Shown: positions 11,001 to 43,900 of the stretch, one piece after another | How positions within the stretch are numbered: position 1 is the stretch's first letter | How the letters are laid out: every line of letters begins with the position of its first letter | Assembly: GCF_037975245.1 (NCBI RefSeq) | Contig: NC_092564.1 | Coordinates: 4,057,484-4,121,483 of the forward strand | Direction of reading: 5' to 3' | Length of the DNA stretch: 64,000 nucleotides | Origin: Apostichopus japonicus | Lineage: Eukaryota; Echinodermata; Holothuroidea; Aspidochirotida; Stichopodidae | Program-made: the position numbers and the translations under genes | Notes under the pieces: model-generated | The model's input: only the letters and a program-made list of their open reading frames with translations | What the model was told of the DNA's origin: nothing | Databases searched by the model: none

Positions 11001-14000
11001 TGTTTGGTGTATTACGTTTAATCAGAAATGTATCCAACATGGCCAGAAAAACTGGTCTGTTATTATGATTTGCATGAAGTAGTCGTTTATTTACAAATTT
11101 GAGTCTGACACATACCAACAGGATGCACAGATTTTAAATGTTAATATTATAATCCATAATATAGTATCATTAAATATCTGACTAATGACAAGATTTGACC
11201 CAAAACTGCATAAGGTTCAAACACCTAACCCCAACTGACAACAAATATTAAGTACAGCTAAGAAGTCCTTTGGGATCCACTTAACTTGGTTCACCTGTGA
11301 ATTTAGTGTCATCAAGTTTCTCACTTCAATTTTACCTTTCATATGTAAGGTTCTTTATGGAGGGAGGCACCACATCGCTTTGCCTTGTGAACATTCCATA
11401 ACTGTTGGGTCAACGTTTTACAGCTTCTACTCCCCTACGATCCCTCTACCCATCCTTCAGAACCATCGATTTGTGCCTGATATTTATATTATTTGTAGAG
11501 TCCCACCCCCCCCCCCAAAAAAATCAATCCACGTAAAGAATTACCACGTCTAAGTGATCCCAAAAGCAGTTCTTTACTATTGGGAAGGCATATCCAAGAA
11601 CTTGTAACTACTGCATGCTAGGAACAAATTGGTTCTTTGCTAAGGTAGATTATATGAAAATGTTTTTTAACAGTCTCCTACAGGGTTAGTTGGGGGGGGG
11701 GGTGTGTCGAGCAAGTGATAGTACGATCTCACTCCGTGGGATTTTCTATAAGAAAATGAAAGGGGCATTAGAAGCAAAAGTTTAAGTCTTGTCACCATAG
11801 TGGGCTTTCAAATTTTATCTCAAGTTGGCAAAATAAGAGAATTAATATTTACGGGGAACTTGGTGTAATTAATCGTTAAGCAAAATATCAACCTTAACCA
11901 AATTTACCAAAGATATATATTGTTTTTGGAGGGAAGGGATTATTCTATAGACTAACCTTAAACTCATTTATACTTTTTTCCATGTAAGGTTTCCCCTGTA
12001 TACTCCTCTTTTCAATGTACATAAACTAAAAAGTGGTCAATGATATCATAAGGCTACTCAGCCATTTGGTTGAGATCATGAATCTGAATGGATCAGTCGG
12101 ACAGCGTCATTACTGTGATCGATCGCAAGCAAGAGGTCAAGTGGATACATATTTGGGGTGGGGGATTGGGTGGGGGCTGAGTTCAGGATGATGGGGTTGT
12201 TTTATATATGGGGCCAGTGGTTAAGTAGATACCAATTTATAGATAAAGGTTAAACAACACTATATATCATCTTGCATGGGGGGGGGGGGGATTTTCATAA
12301 CAACAGTTTGAAATTTGAAAAAAAAAATCACCTTACTCTTTGTTTTTTTTCCAGCTTGTTGTCGTTTTAATTTTGGGGGTTTCGGTTCATATTCTGGTTT
12401 CATTTTCCATAAAGAATTTCTATTGTACATTTGGTTTATATAAGTGTATATGAGTGTGTATAATATATCATTGTAAATTACATTTGTGTGTTGTTAATTT
12501 CAATTCAAATGTTGCTATTAACCTGCTGCCTTTACCGGGACTGTATTTCCTAATACAACAGAATAGTAACCTTCACTCTATAGGTTAAATCTTCTTTATG
12601 GTAGTTAGATTTGCAGATCAAAGGATTTGTTGATCTCATCGAAAAGCTAAACGCATATCACGTCTTGTATCTATTCGTCTGCACGAAGGTGCTCTGATCA
12701 AATCACATGAACGAAAAGTTTCCGCTGCTACGCAGACTCAAGTTTCTTGTAGGCCGTAGTTATCTGTAACTAGATGAGAACTTATTTAAAGCGAGAGTTA
12801 CAGGAAAAGATAAAACCATGCAGCTTCCTGCGTGTCAATTTATTTTGAAATCAACTCTCTGGACAAATAGTACAAACAAACTTAAGCATATCCTTCGTTA
12901 GTAGCTATAAAACTGTCTCTACCATCATTTGATTATTGTTCTACAATCAAAAAGGTGAAAGATGAGAAAGGCTATATACCATTTGGGCCGATATAATCAT
13001 CATAAGGTCATCAGTGTTAGATAAATTATAGCAAGCTAAAATTTCTTCCGACCCATCATATTATTGCTAGATATCTACGTTTGATGGGGCAATGTCTTGG
13101 TGAGGTGAAGGCCTCTTTAATGAGGATGGCAGTAAAGGGCTTGGTGAAGTTTATATACAATTGTCCATTACTTGGATTTCTATTATATTTGGATGCAATG
13201 TTGGTGAACATTAACGGTATTTGTTCTCACAAAGGTAGAATGTTCTAACTTAACTTTGTGGAGCATGTACTTCTTTATTTATCTTTGTACGGGTTAAGTT
13301 GGCAGTGGTAGTCGCAGTGAGTTATTAGTAAAGGTATTTCCTCCTTAAAAGTTTATTTTTGTATGCCAGTGATGTATGGTGAGAATTATTTTTCATTATA
13401 TTGCAGGAAAAAATATCAACTGCTACTGAAATATTTTTTTTTAATCCGACAGGAATGGGGGGGGGGGGGTGTAACGGGTGTTTGGTAAGAAAGACATCGA
13501 AATTGCAAGACACAGACGAATTCAGATACATTGCTAAAACAGTTAGAATTGCTTACATTTTGACCCCGGTCAGTCCATTTGATGGGTGAAATGTTAGTTT
13601 TGTCAAGAGTATGGGATGAAGGCCGGACGTTCAAAGCAGTGCTGGATGTATTTTTTGTTCAATTTAGCAAAATTACAAATCGATTGTATAAATATAATAT
13701 ATATTATAAATAATAATTTTAAGTGACTCGAAGCCGCACGCATTCAATTTTTCGACTGTTAAAGAAAAATCATGGTTTAATTACTGAACGCATTGTTCAC
13801 CTCAATTTCCAAATCTTCCATAATTCCAAACTTACCTTTTCTACCTATTTTAATACTTCACTTATGCACTCAGCTATCCACCGGAAGGACTACTTGGCGT
13901 CAAATCGTTCTTTCTTTGCCTTTCGAAATTATTGTAAGATCTACTTTTAATGTTAAACAATGCCTATGTGATGTTATAGCATGAATATTAATTTGTTCTC

Positions 14001-15576
14001 GGCAATGTACCATAGAATTGCAAAATATACGCAACATTAAATTAATTGCAATATCACTGTCATCTTTTCATTGGGAGGAGATTGGTATATGTCCCCCTCC
14101 CCTTGAACACTTATATTTGAAAGAGAAAAAGACATGCTCGCCATTCCAAGGATTCTTTATTGTATTCCACGAAAGGGTGCATAAGCCTGCATTCGTGCAA
14201 ACTGTTGAAAAGACAGTTGTTTGATATCATAAACCACAAAGGGCATTTGTGGTAATAAACTTTTACACCACACTGCAGGCTTTATTCAACGATGGTTCTG
14301 AACACAGCTTTAGTAAACACGACTACATTCCTTGTTCATCGTCAGATTACCATAAATGTATAAAGTTGGTTATATTATTTATTAAACAGAAGCTTCGATG
14401 GATTGATCTGTCGGCTACCGACCACTTTTTTATAACCCTTGAAGGAGGAAATAAAAGCAATAGTGTACCATGCATATAGACGGATCGGGTGTTTCGACGT
14501 GACCTGGCGCTTTTTGAGGCATATTTAGGCCATAAACAGGTCTATAATTACTGTAGGTCTGCACGCAATTTTGTGCTGATAACTGCTTTGTGTGTCTTCA
14601 AAATATGGGGCTTACTAGTTTGATTATTGTGTCTGTTGTACCTTACCTGGTTTCCTTTATCCCAAACAGTCGAACACGTATCGTCGGGAATACTGTTCAA
14701 GTGAATTTAAATTCACCTGCATTTTGGTGTTAGTAAATTTGAATTCTTCAATTGCCTTGTGCCAAATGGCAATCTTTTTTGTTTTGTGATCATTGATTTT
14801 GTAGTAGTAAGGGTGAAGAATTATAACTACGTTGATTTCAATTTCTCCCAATCTATACCAGATATAAATATCCCAGAAGTATTTGTGCCTGCTGCTCAAA
14901 ACAAGTATAGGCAAACCATGCAATTCCAGGTCACATCCGAAAGATTGTTATTATGCATCATTAGAGGCACATCATCATCCACCCCATCAGATCCTTCAGA
15001 AAGGTTGATCATTGCCTAAATGAAGTGCCGCAAGGCAAACCAATACCATACGGGTCATACACCGAATGGGCGTGTGACAGTGTGCCAAAGCAATTTCACC
15101 ATAGTGGTCATATCGCCAACCTTCCAGATGAGATCTGCAACTGTCAATCCTCTGAACATTTGAACGCTACAAAAATGAAGAAATGGTTTGGTAGTCCTAT
15201 TTACGTAGGCTTCAATCAAAGAAGACAATATTCCCACCCCCCAAAAAATTATAAGCGCCTCTGCTGATAAACTTTACAAAATGACAACAAATTTGGATGC
15301 AGGAGGCAGCAAGGTCATGTCACTTGAGTGGCTGAATTGTAATCCAATGATCCATCTTAATAAATTGACAAATTGTAACAATGGCGACACGCTTGCCAAA
15401 TGTCACTATATCAAAATGTTCCATCCTTATAGGAGGTTTACACTGGGTTTGTCCTGATAGCTATAACACTGTCATATGATCCCCATTCAAATGAATTGAA
15501 GCCAATTTTTTCTAAAGACCAATAGTATTGTAGGAAATCAGGGTATAATCCAGCTTTCTGGGGGTTCTTTTTCAGG
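8019..15576. other. Intergenic region between genes A and B
   Basis: It begins with the 3' untranslated region of gene A; no clear polyadenylation signal was pinned down. The rest is AT-rich and holds homopolymer runs (T at about 9810-9828, C at 11507-11516, G at 11693-11702, 12281-12290 and 13459-13467). Short open frames such as 14018-14224, 14249-14479 and 14759-15019 show no recognisable protein pattern. The 5' leader of gene B probably lies near the end, since a perfect acceptor (CTTTTTCAG) ends one base before its ATG. Confidence 0.6.
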
Positions 15577-34817
<19,241 letters not shown>

Positions 34818-35515
34818 TTTCTTCGTAATATACTTGATATGAAGAGACGAGCAGTGGCTAGCTGTTTGGGCTGTGATAAAAAAAAACGTAGGGCACAATC
34901 TGGGAACCTCTTTTTCTTTGTACGTATTAAATGTCCTTATCTACAAGCAAATGGGAAATCTGTTGTAAATCCTCATGAGGGAAGATTCTGAAGAAATTTA
35001 ACCGTCTCCAAATAATACTGATAAGCTAAGTTTTAACAACTATTTGTGTTACATGAACCTCAAGCAGTTCATCAGTTTGTTGGCTTCTCTCTGTTATCCA
35101 TCTGTTTTTATTTGCCAGGTTTTTATATTCTTTTAATGGCATATATAATTACACTCCACCAAAGCAACGATACATTGCTTTATCATGGCTTCCAAGTACA
35201 AAACAATCACATGAAGTTGTTATACAATACAGCTTCTATTACTTCACTTGCAAGTTGTTTACTAACAAGAAAATACAACGTACGGTCCCATTTTGACAGT
35301 GTAACCACTGAACAGGTTGGGATTAAAACGGTCTCATCATATGAAATTACGTTCACTTATTACTTCATATATGATGTAACTATAGAGAAAGTACATACAT
35401 TTTCAAAATCCATATATCTTCAACCTTGTGTGAGAGGTGAACAATGTTACAGCTTTAAATACTTTTGAAGATAACCCCATGGGGCTAATGCTCCTCTGAT
35501 CTTTGTTCTCAACAG

Positions 35516-35562
35516 CTTTTGTTAATACGGGAGGTGATAATATTTACGATGATGTTCATTAA
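35516..35562 (+). CDS. Possible alternative last exon of gene B
   Basis: After a good acceptor (TTCTCAACAG) the phase-1 frame reads AFVNTGGDNIYDDVH and then TAA. It resembles the start of gene A's ITAM exon, which follows an almost identical acceptor (FFVSKQDSD...NLYADIDD). If the donor at 34786 were used, the two would join in frame and give a tail ending NIYDDVH. This may be an alternative end or a fossil of a longer tail. Confidence 0.4.
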
Positions 35563-37524
35563 ATATTAATAATTTGCCTGCAGTAAGGCACCATCACTAT
35601 TCAAGGTAAGTTCTTAAATATTCATCTGACTTTCCATGGTATACTAATAGTTTGTGTGTGTGTTATGTGTGTATATGTATGAACTTATTTTGTATTTAGA
35701 CGTAATTTTTGTCAAGAATCACCCTCTAAAGTATTTTATAGTTTGTTGTCTTTATAAAGAATGATAGGATTTTCTAAATCATAAAACGTCTATCAAAATC
35801 TCCAAAGATTCGTAAATGAAGCGATACTTAATATTTCCTTCCCATCGTATGAAACAGTACATTTCTCGCTAAATATAGATGCAGCCAGGACATTTAAGCC
35901 AGAAAGAACTCTTAATCAAATTACAGTTGTATTTACCGCTTCTCGTAATAATATAGTTTCTCTTTTTCTTAGTCTATTAACTCCCAACCCTACCTGGAAT
36001 TTACTGTAATGGAAAGAATCATTCAGCGCCTGCTTTCCAAAATCGATTGCCTCAGTACCCAGCAGTGACGGTATCATCAGCCTTATCTCTTGAAATATTG
36101 AATACGGTGCCGATGATGTCTACAGATTTGCAGAACTCAGATGAAGTATTTTACCCAGAAAGTAGTCCTAGATGTTTTCTATTTTATGTTTGCTTTTGCT
36201 TTTTCTTCTTTCTAACTTTAAGCTACTCATTGCTGAATATTATAGTTTCTTCTGAGAAAAATGAAGATCATCTCACAGTCAGAATAAATAGCTTGTTAAG
36301 GTTAACATGTATTCGTTGCTTTAATTAATCAAGGTATTGCTTAAATTTTCAGCGTGAACTCCTTGGTAAGCAATATTTTTAGATATCCCATTTCACACAA
36401 TTAAAGCACCTAAAAGTAAGGTTCGAATGTAAACTATCTGATCTTTAGTTTTAGTCTGAGACTAATGACTACTGGTAAAGCAAAAATTCATAGAACGAAT
36501 GACTTTCGTGAAAATCGAATTGACAATATATCTGATTTCACAGCTGCAAATTAAACTTTAATGACACCATTTGTCGCACGATTTCCCTATTTCTCTATTT
36601 ATAACAATAAGACCGCAGAATTGTAGTAGTGGTAAAGTCAACAGCCCTGTATTGACTTTCTGTATAGTAAATCAAAACACTAGATAATTATTTCCGATAA
36701 TATGAGGTTCTTCTCGATTCTGTAGGTGGAAGAAGATAAAGGAAATCTTGTAGTTTCCTCTTTTCAAAAGCATTGTTGGAAAAGCTGTAAACGTCATGAA
36801 TTAATGAAAGTTTCGCGTTCTTCTTTTTGAAGAAAGAAAAGCCAACATTTACTCAATCCTTCCTATCTCGTTTGCTGTATTATTTGGCAGCATTCGTCGC
36901 CTTTCAGTCAGCATTATATTTGAGAGTGCTATTTATGTATCTTTGCCCTTCCATTAAATCCTTTAATTGCTGTCAAGTGAATTACTGTTATAAACAATAT
37001 GAGATAAGGTTGTAGTTATTTCATTCGTAAACCTGTCATACAGTGCATGTTCCACAAAATCTTCATACATGCAGAACTACAGATGTGTTAGTGTTAAATT
37101 AAGCATTTAATTTTTGCTTTGTTTATTTTTCCATATTTTAATACTAAAATAATTGTTTTCTCAGTTTTGCCATATACACCTCAAGTTAACTTAAGTGAAA
37201 TTGATGCACATAAGATGAAATTATTGAATTTGCTATAAACATCACAAATGTTAATCAAAGAGAAAAAGAAATGTTGATACTTACAGTATCAGTTCAAGTG
37301 AATAAATTACCACTGATTGACAGATTCCATTTTCTCTAATTCAGACGAGTCAAACTGTAAAACCCCAAAGCGGTCCACAAACAGCAATGATAACATTTAA
37401 AAAGTAGTAGATGACCTTATTTTGCGCATGGATCATGTTTGGACCATGTCATTCAGCTTAAACTCTGAAACTGAACTAAGGCCATGTCGTACGAATCAAG
37501 ATCAATTTTAAAACATTCCCATTG

Positions 37525-37789
37525 CAGGGGCGCAGCGAGGAATTGGCCAAGAGTGGGGCGAAGCGTGTAGGCAAACTATCTAAGCGTAGCGCCATCATGA
37601 GTTGGCGCGAAGCGTAATATTTTTTGGGGGGCCGAAATGCCTCCCAGATCGCTGGAAATGGCACTTCCCAGGTGTTGTAAGTTGCATCTTAGCATTTTCT
37701 ATTTGAAAGTACTAGCGATATCATAAACAAGAAACAAAAATATTCTTGGGGCGGTCGCCCCCTTGCCCCCCCCCCTGGCTACGCGCCTG
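37525..37789 (-). mobile_element. hAT-like non-autonomous element, 265 bp
   Basis: Starts CAGGGGCGCAGCGAGG and ends CCTGGCTACGCGCCTG, imperfect terminal inverted repeats. It is flanked by 8-bp duplications TCCCATTG (37517-37524) and TTCCATTG (37790-37797), one mismatch. The core, with GGCGCGAAGCGTA and AGATCGCTGGAAATGGCA words, is shared in the other orientation with copies at about 48970-49140, 49760-49850, 50450-50560 and 61720-61815. No coding capacity. Confidence 0.82.
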
Positions 37790-38255
37790 TTCCATTGCAA
37801 GTGTTCCATTCATGTGCCTGCAATGAAACAACTACTAGAGATCACATTGGATCGCACATTCATATCTCCTTATACAACCAGGACTTAAATAAAGTATACC
37901 TGACGCTTTGTGTTGTGGGAAGAGTAGCGTGGAACTGATATGAGCCTAATTTCGTCTCGAAATTTGGCAACAAAAGTCATTAAAAACACCTGCATCTCTA
38001 CAGTTTAGGTAAAACTTCCCCCAAAAAAGGTCATAAGTACAATGAACATAACTTTATTAATCATCTTTATCTTGACATTAAGACTCAACATTTTGACATT
38101 AACACAAACACAAACTCAAAAATTGAGAAATTCGGATATTTCAAGATCAACAGTTGATGTTGCTAGACAAAATGTCTAGAAAATAGATAAGGATCGTCGA
38201 ATGTTTGGTCACTTTGGGGGCTCTGGTCGCTTTTGTAAATTAAAGTTTGCTTTTT

Positions 38256-38287
38256 AACTTTTTAACCTCCGTGGAGGTTAAAAAGTT
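38256..38287. repeat. Perfect 15-bp inverted repeat (hairpin)
   Basis: AACTTTTTAACCTCC, a two-base centre, then GGAGGTTAAAAAGTT. It does not match the histone 3' stem-loop. No function assigned. Confidence 0.85.
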
Positions 38288-40795
38288 CTACAAGTTAGGG
38301 TATGAACAGCACGATCCGGATAAAGCAATCCCTACGAAAGAATTCATTATTATACATATCATCAGATGTATTGTATTGTAAACAGATCACACAAGATACA
38401 CACGGACAGTCCAGAGGAAAACTCACGTATGGCAGATGACTGCTAAAATTTGCATTCGACTCCTATTTGAACGTTTTGCAGCAACGTTTTGAAACGAGGT
38501 TCTAGGTCATAGAAGCGAACAGTAAAACATTGTTCTCGTGTTAAAAGTTTAATTAAACTATTTTAGTGTTACCTTCACATCACCTTAGTTTAAGTTAGAA
38601 CCTATACAGTCTAAGTTCAAAACAATAAAGTGAATATAATGTTACGCGTAACGGGATATATACGGGAAAAAAACTAAAGTCGAACTGAGAGTTACTCTCC
38701 GTTTATTTGATTCCGTATTGTGTACCCTTCCAACCACCACCTTTCCCTCTCTGCCCTCTTATCTTACAATTGAGACGGCACATACAAATTACATACCAAC
38801 GATTGAGAAGAGACAATTAAAGTATGCATAACATACAAAGGCAAGCGGACTGATTGCATGACAAGAGTTGCCATGGTTACATAGCAGTAGATACAACCTG
38901 TAACAATAAAGTAAACCAACACATTTTCGCTGCAAGTGTGCAACTATAACAGCACAGAGGTTTGAGTTCAGTTCACTGTAGGTACGATCTGTGACAATTT
39001 CAATTATCATTAGTATCTCGGGAACGACATCCGAAAGTTGGATGCAATATTCAACAGGGATGCTGAGAATGTGTGCGTGTTTCATGAGTCAAAAATACAC
39101 ACTGTACTACGGCACTATCATTTTCAGATAAATGAAAGAGGGAAAATTAAAACAATAAAACGAAAGAGTAAATGAAAAAACAAATAGAGGATCTTATATA
39201 ATTCCACTCCCATGGCCATTCATTTGCACTCGCCCAAATCCATACTATCAGTGTGCAACCCTGGTCATATGAAATTAAAGTTTTTTCACAATTTTTAATT
39301 TCATGCACAACTTCAAATATTCATAAAATAAAATTTGGGTCACCGATTATGCGTGGGGTGGACATATCTATCAGCCTAAATTTTCGTGTGATGTGCACTT
39401 TGAACAGGTGCATTTGCACACCACCACCCCACCCTTCCACTTTATCATTTCTGGTGCTGCCACTGGTTCATTCGCTTGTAATTTGTTTAGTCTGACCCCA
39501 CCAGTTTAGACCTGGTGTTTGTTGCATTAACCTATGGATCGAACTGCTACTTATCCAAGTAGCGGTGCCTTATCATGTTCGGAGCAATTTTGGTACGGGT
39601 TATGAGATGGCTGGGTTGCTTGTTAATAGCGCTCATTTTTACGTAGTGACGTTTTCACATTTGAAAATTATTGTCATCCATTTTCATTAGATGAACTGTT
39701 GCATAAATCAGTTAAGGATTGGTTAAATTACTCTTCCCGCTTCTTGATAATAACTGTGTAAAAAGCAAAAACATCACGAAGTTATTAATGATTCTTTAGT
39801 TGTAAGAATTTAAGGTGCATTTTTTATGAAATAATCAATTACTTTTAGACAATATTGAAATAGCTTAATAAAACAATTCATACTATTATTTTCTAATAGG
39901 AAAACGATTCCATGTTTTAAACCCATGTGAAATAGTTGTGTCCAACATTTATGAAGAATTTTATATCTTCATATTGTTTACCTTTCAATCTGCTTGTAAA
40001 TGAAAGGCAAAAACACTTCAAATCTGAATAACCCAACTTTTTCCATGCAATATGTCATTTATCAATTACATGCATTTCATGAATGCACGGCACTTGAGAG
40101 AAATTTTAGAACATAGATCGTTTTCCATAGAAGAGGATTCAACCATACTTCACCCATGACATTTACACCCATAAGTTTTAAAATATATACATTTAAAAAA
40201 CTAGCAGAGGAATGTTTGAAACAATTTTTTTTCCTTGGATGTAGACAGCATCGGTAGCATATCGAGTCACTCTGGCGGCATTGACTGATGATGGCTTCAT
40301 CATTAGTGCAAAGGCATCTACAGAGGTCATTATGATAGGACCAGATGATGCAAGCTATTGAGTTTGATGTACCTAACAAAGTAAAAATGTAAAAATGTGG
40401 TTTGCAACAACGGCAAGTTTGAATAAGAAAATCATCTAATGCAGAAACGCGCATATTCTTCAGCGGAAATGGCTTTTGCTGTGTTATTTAGTAACGTTTT
40501 AATCTCTTTGTGATGGCATTTTCTTCTTCTCCCGTTATCGTTTCTTTATCCGTGGAATACATTACAAACGAAATGTGACTAACACAATAATACAAAGATA
40601 GAATGATGACTACTGTGCTGTTATTATCATGAGTAACAATGTCACGTAATTCACGCTACACAAGAAGATTAGTCCGTGCTTATTGTTCTTATATACTCAG
40701 GGAGCTGCAATTGTTAATCTTATAACATTGCTCAACCATTTACAAAAGCGATACATTATGGACATTACGTCCGACAGCTGAGAACTTACCTTAAA

Positions 40796-40938
40796 TTAAA
40801 TAGTTTCATATCCGGATTGCTTCTGCATTTTGACGCAAATGCATTTCACAATACACAGCACCAGAAAGATCATGCCAACAAAAATGAGAACTGCTACCAA
40901 GATCAACCAAAACAAATCACCACTATCTTTCGTGTCCC
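40796..40938 (-). CDS. Gene C exon 10, membrane span and tail
   Basis: Entered in phase 1. Reads [20 protein letters not shown] and on through VKCICVKMQ to SGYETI, stop TAA at 40796-40798. A perfect donor (GTAAGT, minus strand 40789-40784) lies just six bases after the stop, so the untranslated region may be spliced or a longer tail was lost. Confidence 0.82.
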
Positions 40939-43900
40939 CTTGAAAAGAAACGCAATATACTACATTAACAAACCCATACGTTAAATGCTGATAGCTAGGA
41001 GAACTGAGTTTGAGGTCAATATTCCTCTACGTATCCAAGTTGGTAACAGTTTGGAGTGAAGTTGAACAAACATGTTACAAGGTGAGTTGGGGAATCTTAA
41101 TTAAATATCATTGCATATGAATGAAATATTGTAACAGAAAACAAAATTTAATTTAGCTCAAGTCCTAAAGATCCAGAAGAAATGACTATAACGCTATAAA
41201 CAGTTGGGAATTTATATTTTACAGGAAATGAACATATTTCATAACATACGTGTTTATTAAAACAGAATTCAACAGAAAATGTTGACTGTTAGTGAATAGC
41301 AATATTTACTTTACAATCATCACTAATCATATGGTAAACAAAACCTTGATTTTGTACGTCAAACGATTTTACACAGAAAGTCACACATTATCTTTGAAAA
41401 TCCTCAAAAGTATATACAAAAAGAAACGTTTCTTGCAGTTATGCATAATGTACAAAAAGCATAAATCGATATTGTGCTACCAAAATGCTATGTATAATTA
41501 ACGAACACAATACTGCCAGGCTTTGATTCATGAATCAACTGGTAAAACATTGATTTAGTAACGATAAACACTTTTCCAAAGGCAGTTGCATATTGTCCCT
41601 GCTATAAAATTCGGTGCTGCTAAATTTTCAGTATTGGAGAAATTAAAGGATGCTAGTTCTCATGTTCTGGGATTTAGGAATACTTTTGTTAAATTGATTG
41701 AGTAGGCCTACTAATTAAAATATGCGACAAGCCTCATGAAAGATTTTACACACGAAGCAACTGGTAACACAGTTTAGCACCTGCCACAAGTTTGCATACT
41801 GCCGCTGCAATGCACCCCTTTTTAAAGATGCCTACATAATTTTAAGAATTATGAAGTATATTAACACAAGAGAACTAATATATCAAATTCTAAAAGCTTG
41901 GAAGAAATTCAATAGCAATCACAAACTAACACATACAAGTTTGTGGACAAATTCATTAAGTAAATATTTCAAGGCTAGTACATGGTTAGAAAGAAAATAT
42001 AATAACTACAAGGACAATTAATGTATCAAAATCTTTCACCAGACAATTCCTTTAAACTATTTAAAAAATCTAGTTACATAAACAAACCTGAAGAGGTATA
42101 TTGTATTTGAAGTTTTATTACATCAATTGACTGTTCAGAAAGTTCAGTCAAAATAACTCATTCAGACAAGTCCATATACAGAATTGGTCATAGCAAAGAT
42201 GACCACATGTAATGCAAATTACTCTTGTAAATTGGTCAGATAATTACTTTCACTTGGAAGAAAACAAGATATGACTAACCTTCATTACAATTTACTCCTG
42301 TCCTGCCTGCCGGACAAATGCAGACACCTGTAACAAGATCACAAGTTCCGTTGTTTGAGATGCAATCGCTGGGACACTGGTACTGACAGTTGTATCCGTA
42401 TGTGTGGTTGGTACAATCTTAAAAACAAACAAGACGAGAAAACCTCTTGAACCTGATGCAGTCATTTGAGCTTACCGCTTATTAAAATCATCAGGAGTTT
42501 TATTTCAGTTTCCATAATCGAATCTCAAACTCGCTACAGAGATATACCATATGCCTCACTACTTGAAGAAATACAGTATAACAGAACTCTGACGCATCTA
42601 AATTTAATTAAATCACTAAAACAACCATAGTGAGACAGTTAATTTCTGCAAATCCTATTTTCCTTCCAAGTTGGCTTCATTTCGATCATAATAAATACTA
42701 CACCATGATAACTCATGTACGATGATGATACTAATATTACACCACTAATATAATACTAATATTAAACCACTCCACCATAGTGTTACAAGGAGTGATCATA
42801 GGCCTCATTTCTTGAAGAAGAGCAATAAAATAAAACATTGATGCATCTTAATTTGATTGGAGTGCTAAAACAGCCATAGTGAGACAGCTAACTTCTATAC
42901 AGATCATCGGCAGTAACTTAATAGTGATGCAGCTCAATTTGGAAACATTAGCTTTGTGATGATTTCCTTGTCAACCATTAACCAACAGATTTACAGATTA
43001 AAAAACTAAATTATACTAATGCACTAAATAATTCTTTTTTTGTAGTTTGATTCTGCTTCTTGACTGTTTCATAACTTTGAGACAAAATTATTATAATAAT
43101 TTAAGAATGCCAATTAAAATTGAAACCAATTTCTCGCAAGTACTGCTGTTCTAGCTAAGACAGTTTACAGAACAATCAGACCAAAGTTTCCCGTGGGCTA
43201 TTCTATTGAATGAAAGGGCAATATCAAGTTATTTTAAAAATCATACATAACCAAAACCAGAGAGCACTAAAATGATCGCCAAAGTGTTGCACATGGACTG
43301 ACTGTTTATTATATATAGTAAAATAATTCAGGGCACATTTTATATCATGTAGACAGCTGGATACAAATAGTCGATTATTACAAAACGGTACATCGAATAA
43401 CTCAAATACTCAAAATTTAAAGAGGTTATGAAATGGAAAATGTTCATGTCTTGGAATGGTTTATCTACATTACTGCAACACCACCCATGCACAACTTTCC
43501 GTAAATACGGCTTCAAACGCCAGAAATTCGCTGTCAAAGTATTCCCTAGAGACCTCTCGAGCTGCTACTCGTAAAAAAAAAGCAAAGCTGCCCACCGCAA
43601 TTCATCTGACGTCATCAAAGGAACCATTTCAGCCAAAGCCGACTCCCCGCTGTTATACCAATACTGCGTTATACAGTTTACTACATTTAACCACAACACT
43701 CTTCTCATCAATTGAAAATGTCTTCTCCCGAATCTTCGATTCCGAGGAAATAGGACTTCACCTCTCAGGACATTCGTAAGCTTTGATGAAAATTATTTTC
43801 TTGGGGAAGAAGAGGAGGAAATAGTTTCGAGGGTGATGAAGATATTATCGGTGTTTTTCCCTATCAATTGAGCCCCTTGCAGAAGAATTGTAAAACGATC

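Larger units (their letters stand above)
35563..40795. other. Region between convergent genes B and C
   Basis: Contains 3' untranslated sequence of both genes, a GT-rich stretch near 35650, a hAT-like element (37525-37789) and a perfect hairpin (38256-38287). Open frames 36047-36328 and 40077-40454 were examined and not supported as genes. Nothing else was recognised. Confidence 0.55.

Noticed and set aside
35046-35468. 140-residue plus-strand frame
   Set aside because: No family pattern, AT-rich codons, and it lies in the 3' flank of gene B; treated as chance.
36047-36328. Plus-strand frame after gene B, with VFYPESSP
   Set aside because: An acceptor-like CTCAG precedes it, but no phase-compatible donor or match to gene A's tail could be shown.
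40077-40454. Cysteine-rich minus-strand frame just downstream of gene C
   Set aside because: It has many cysteines but not EGF spacing, would lie beyond the stop of gene C, and no supported splice link was found. It remains a weak candidate.
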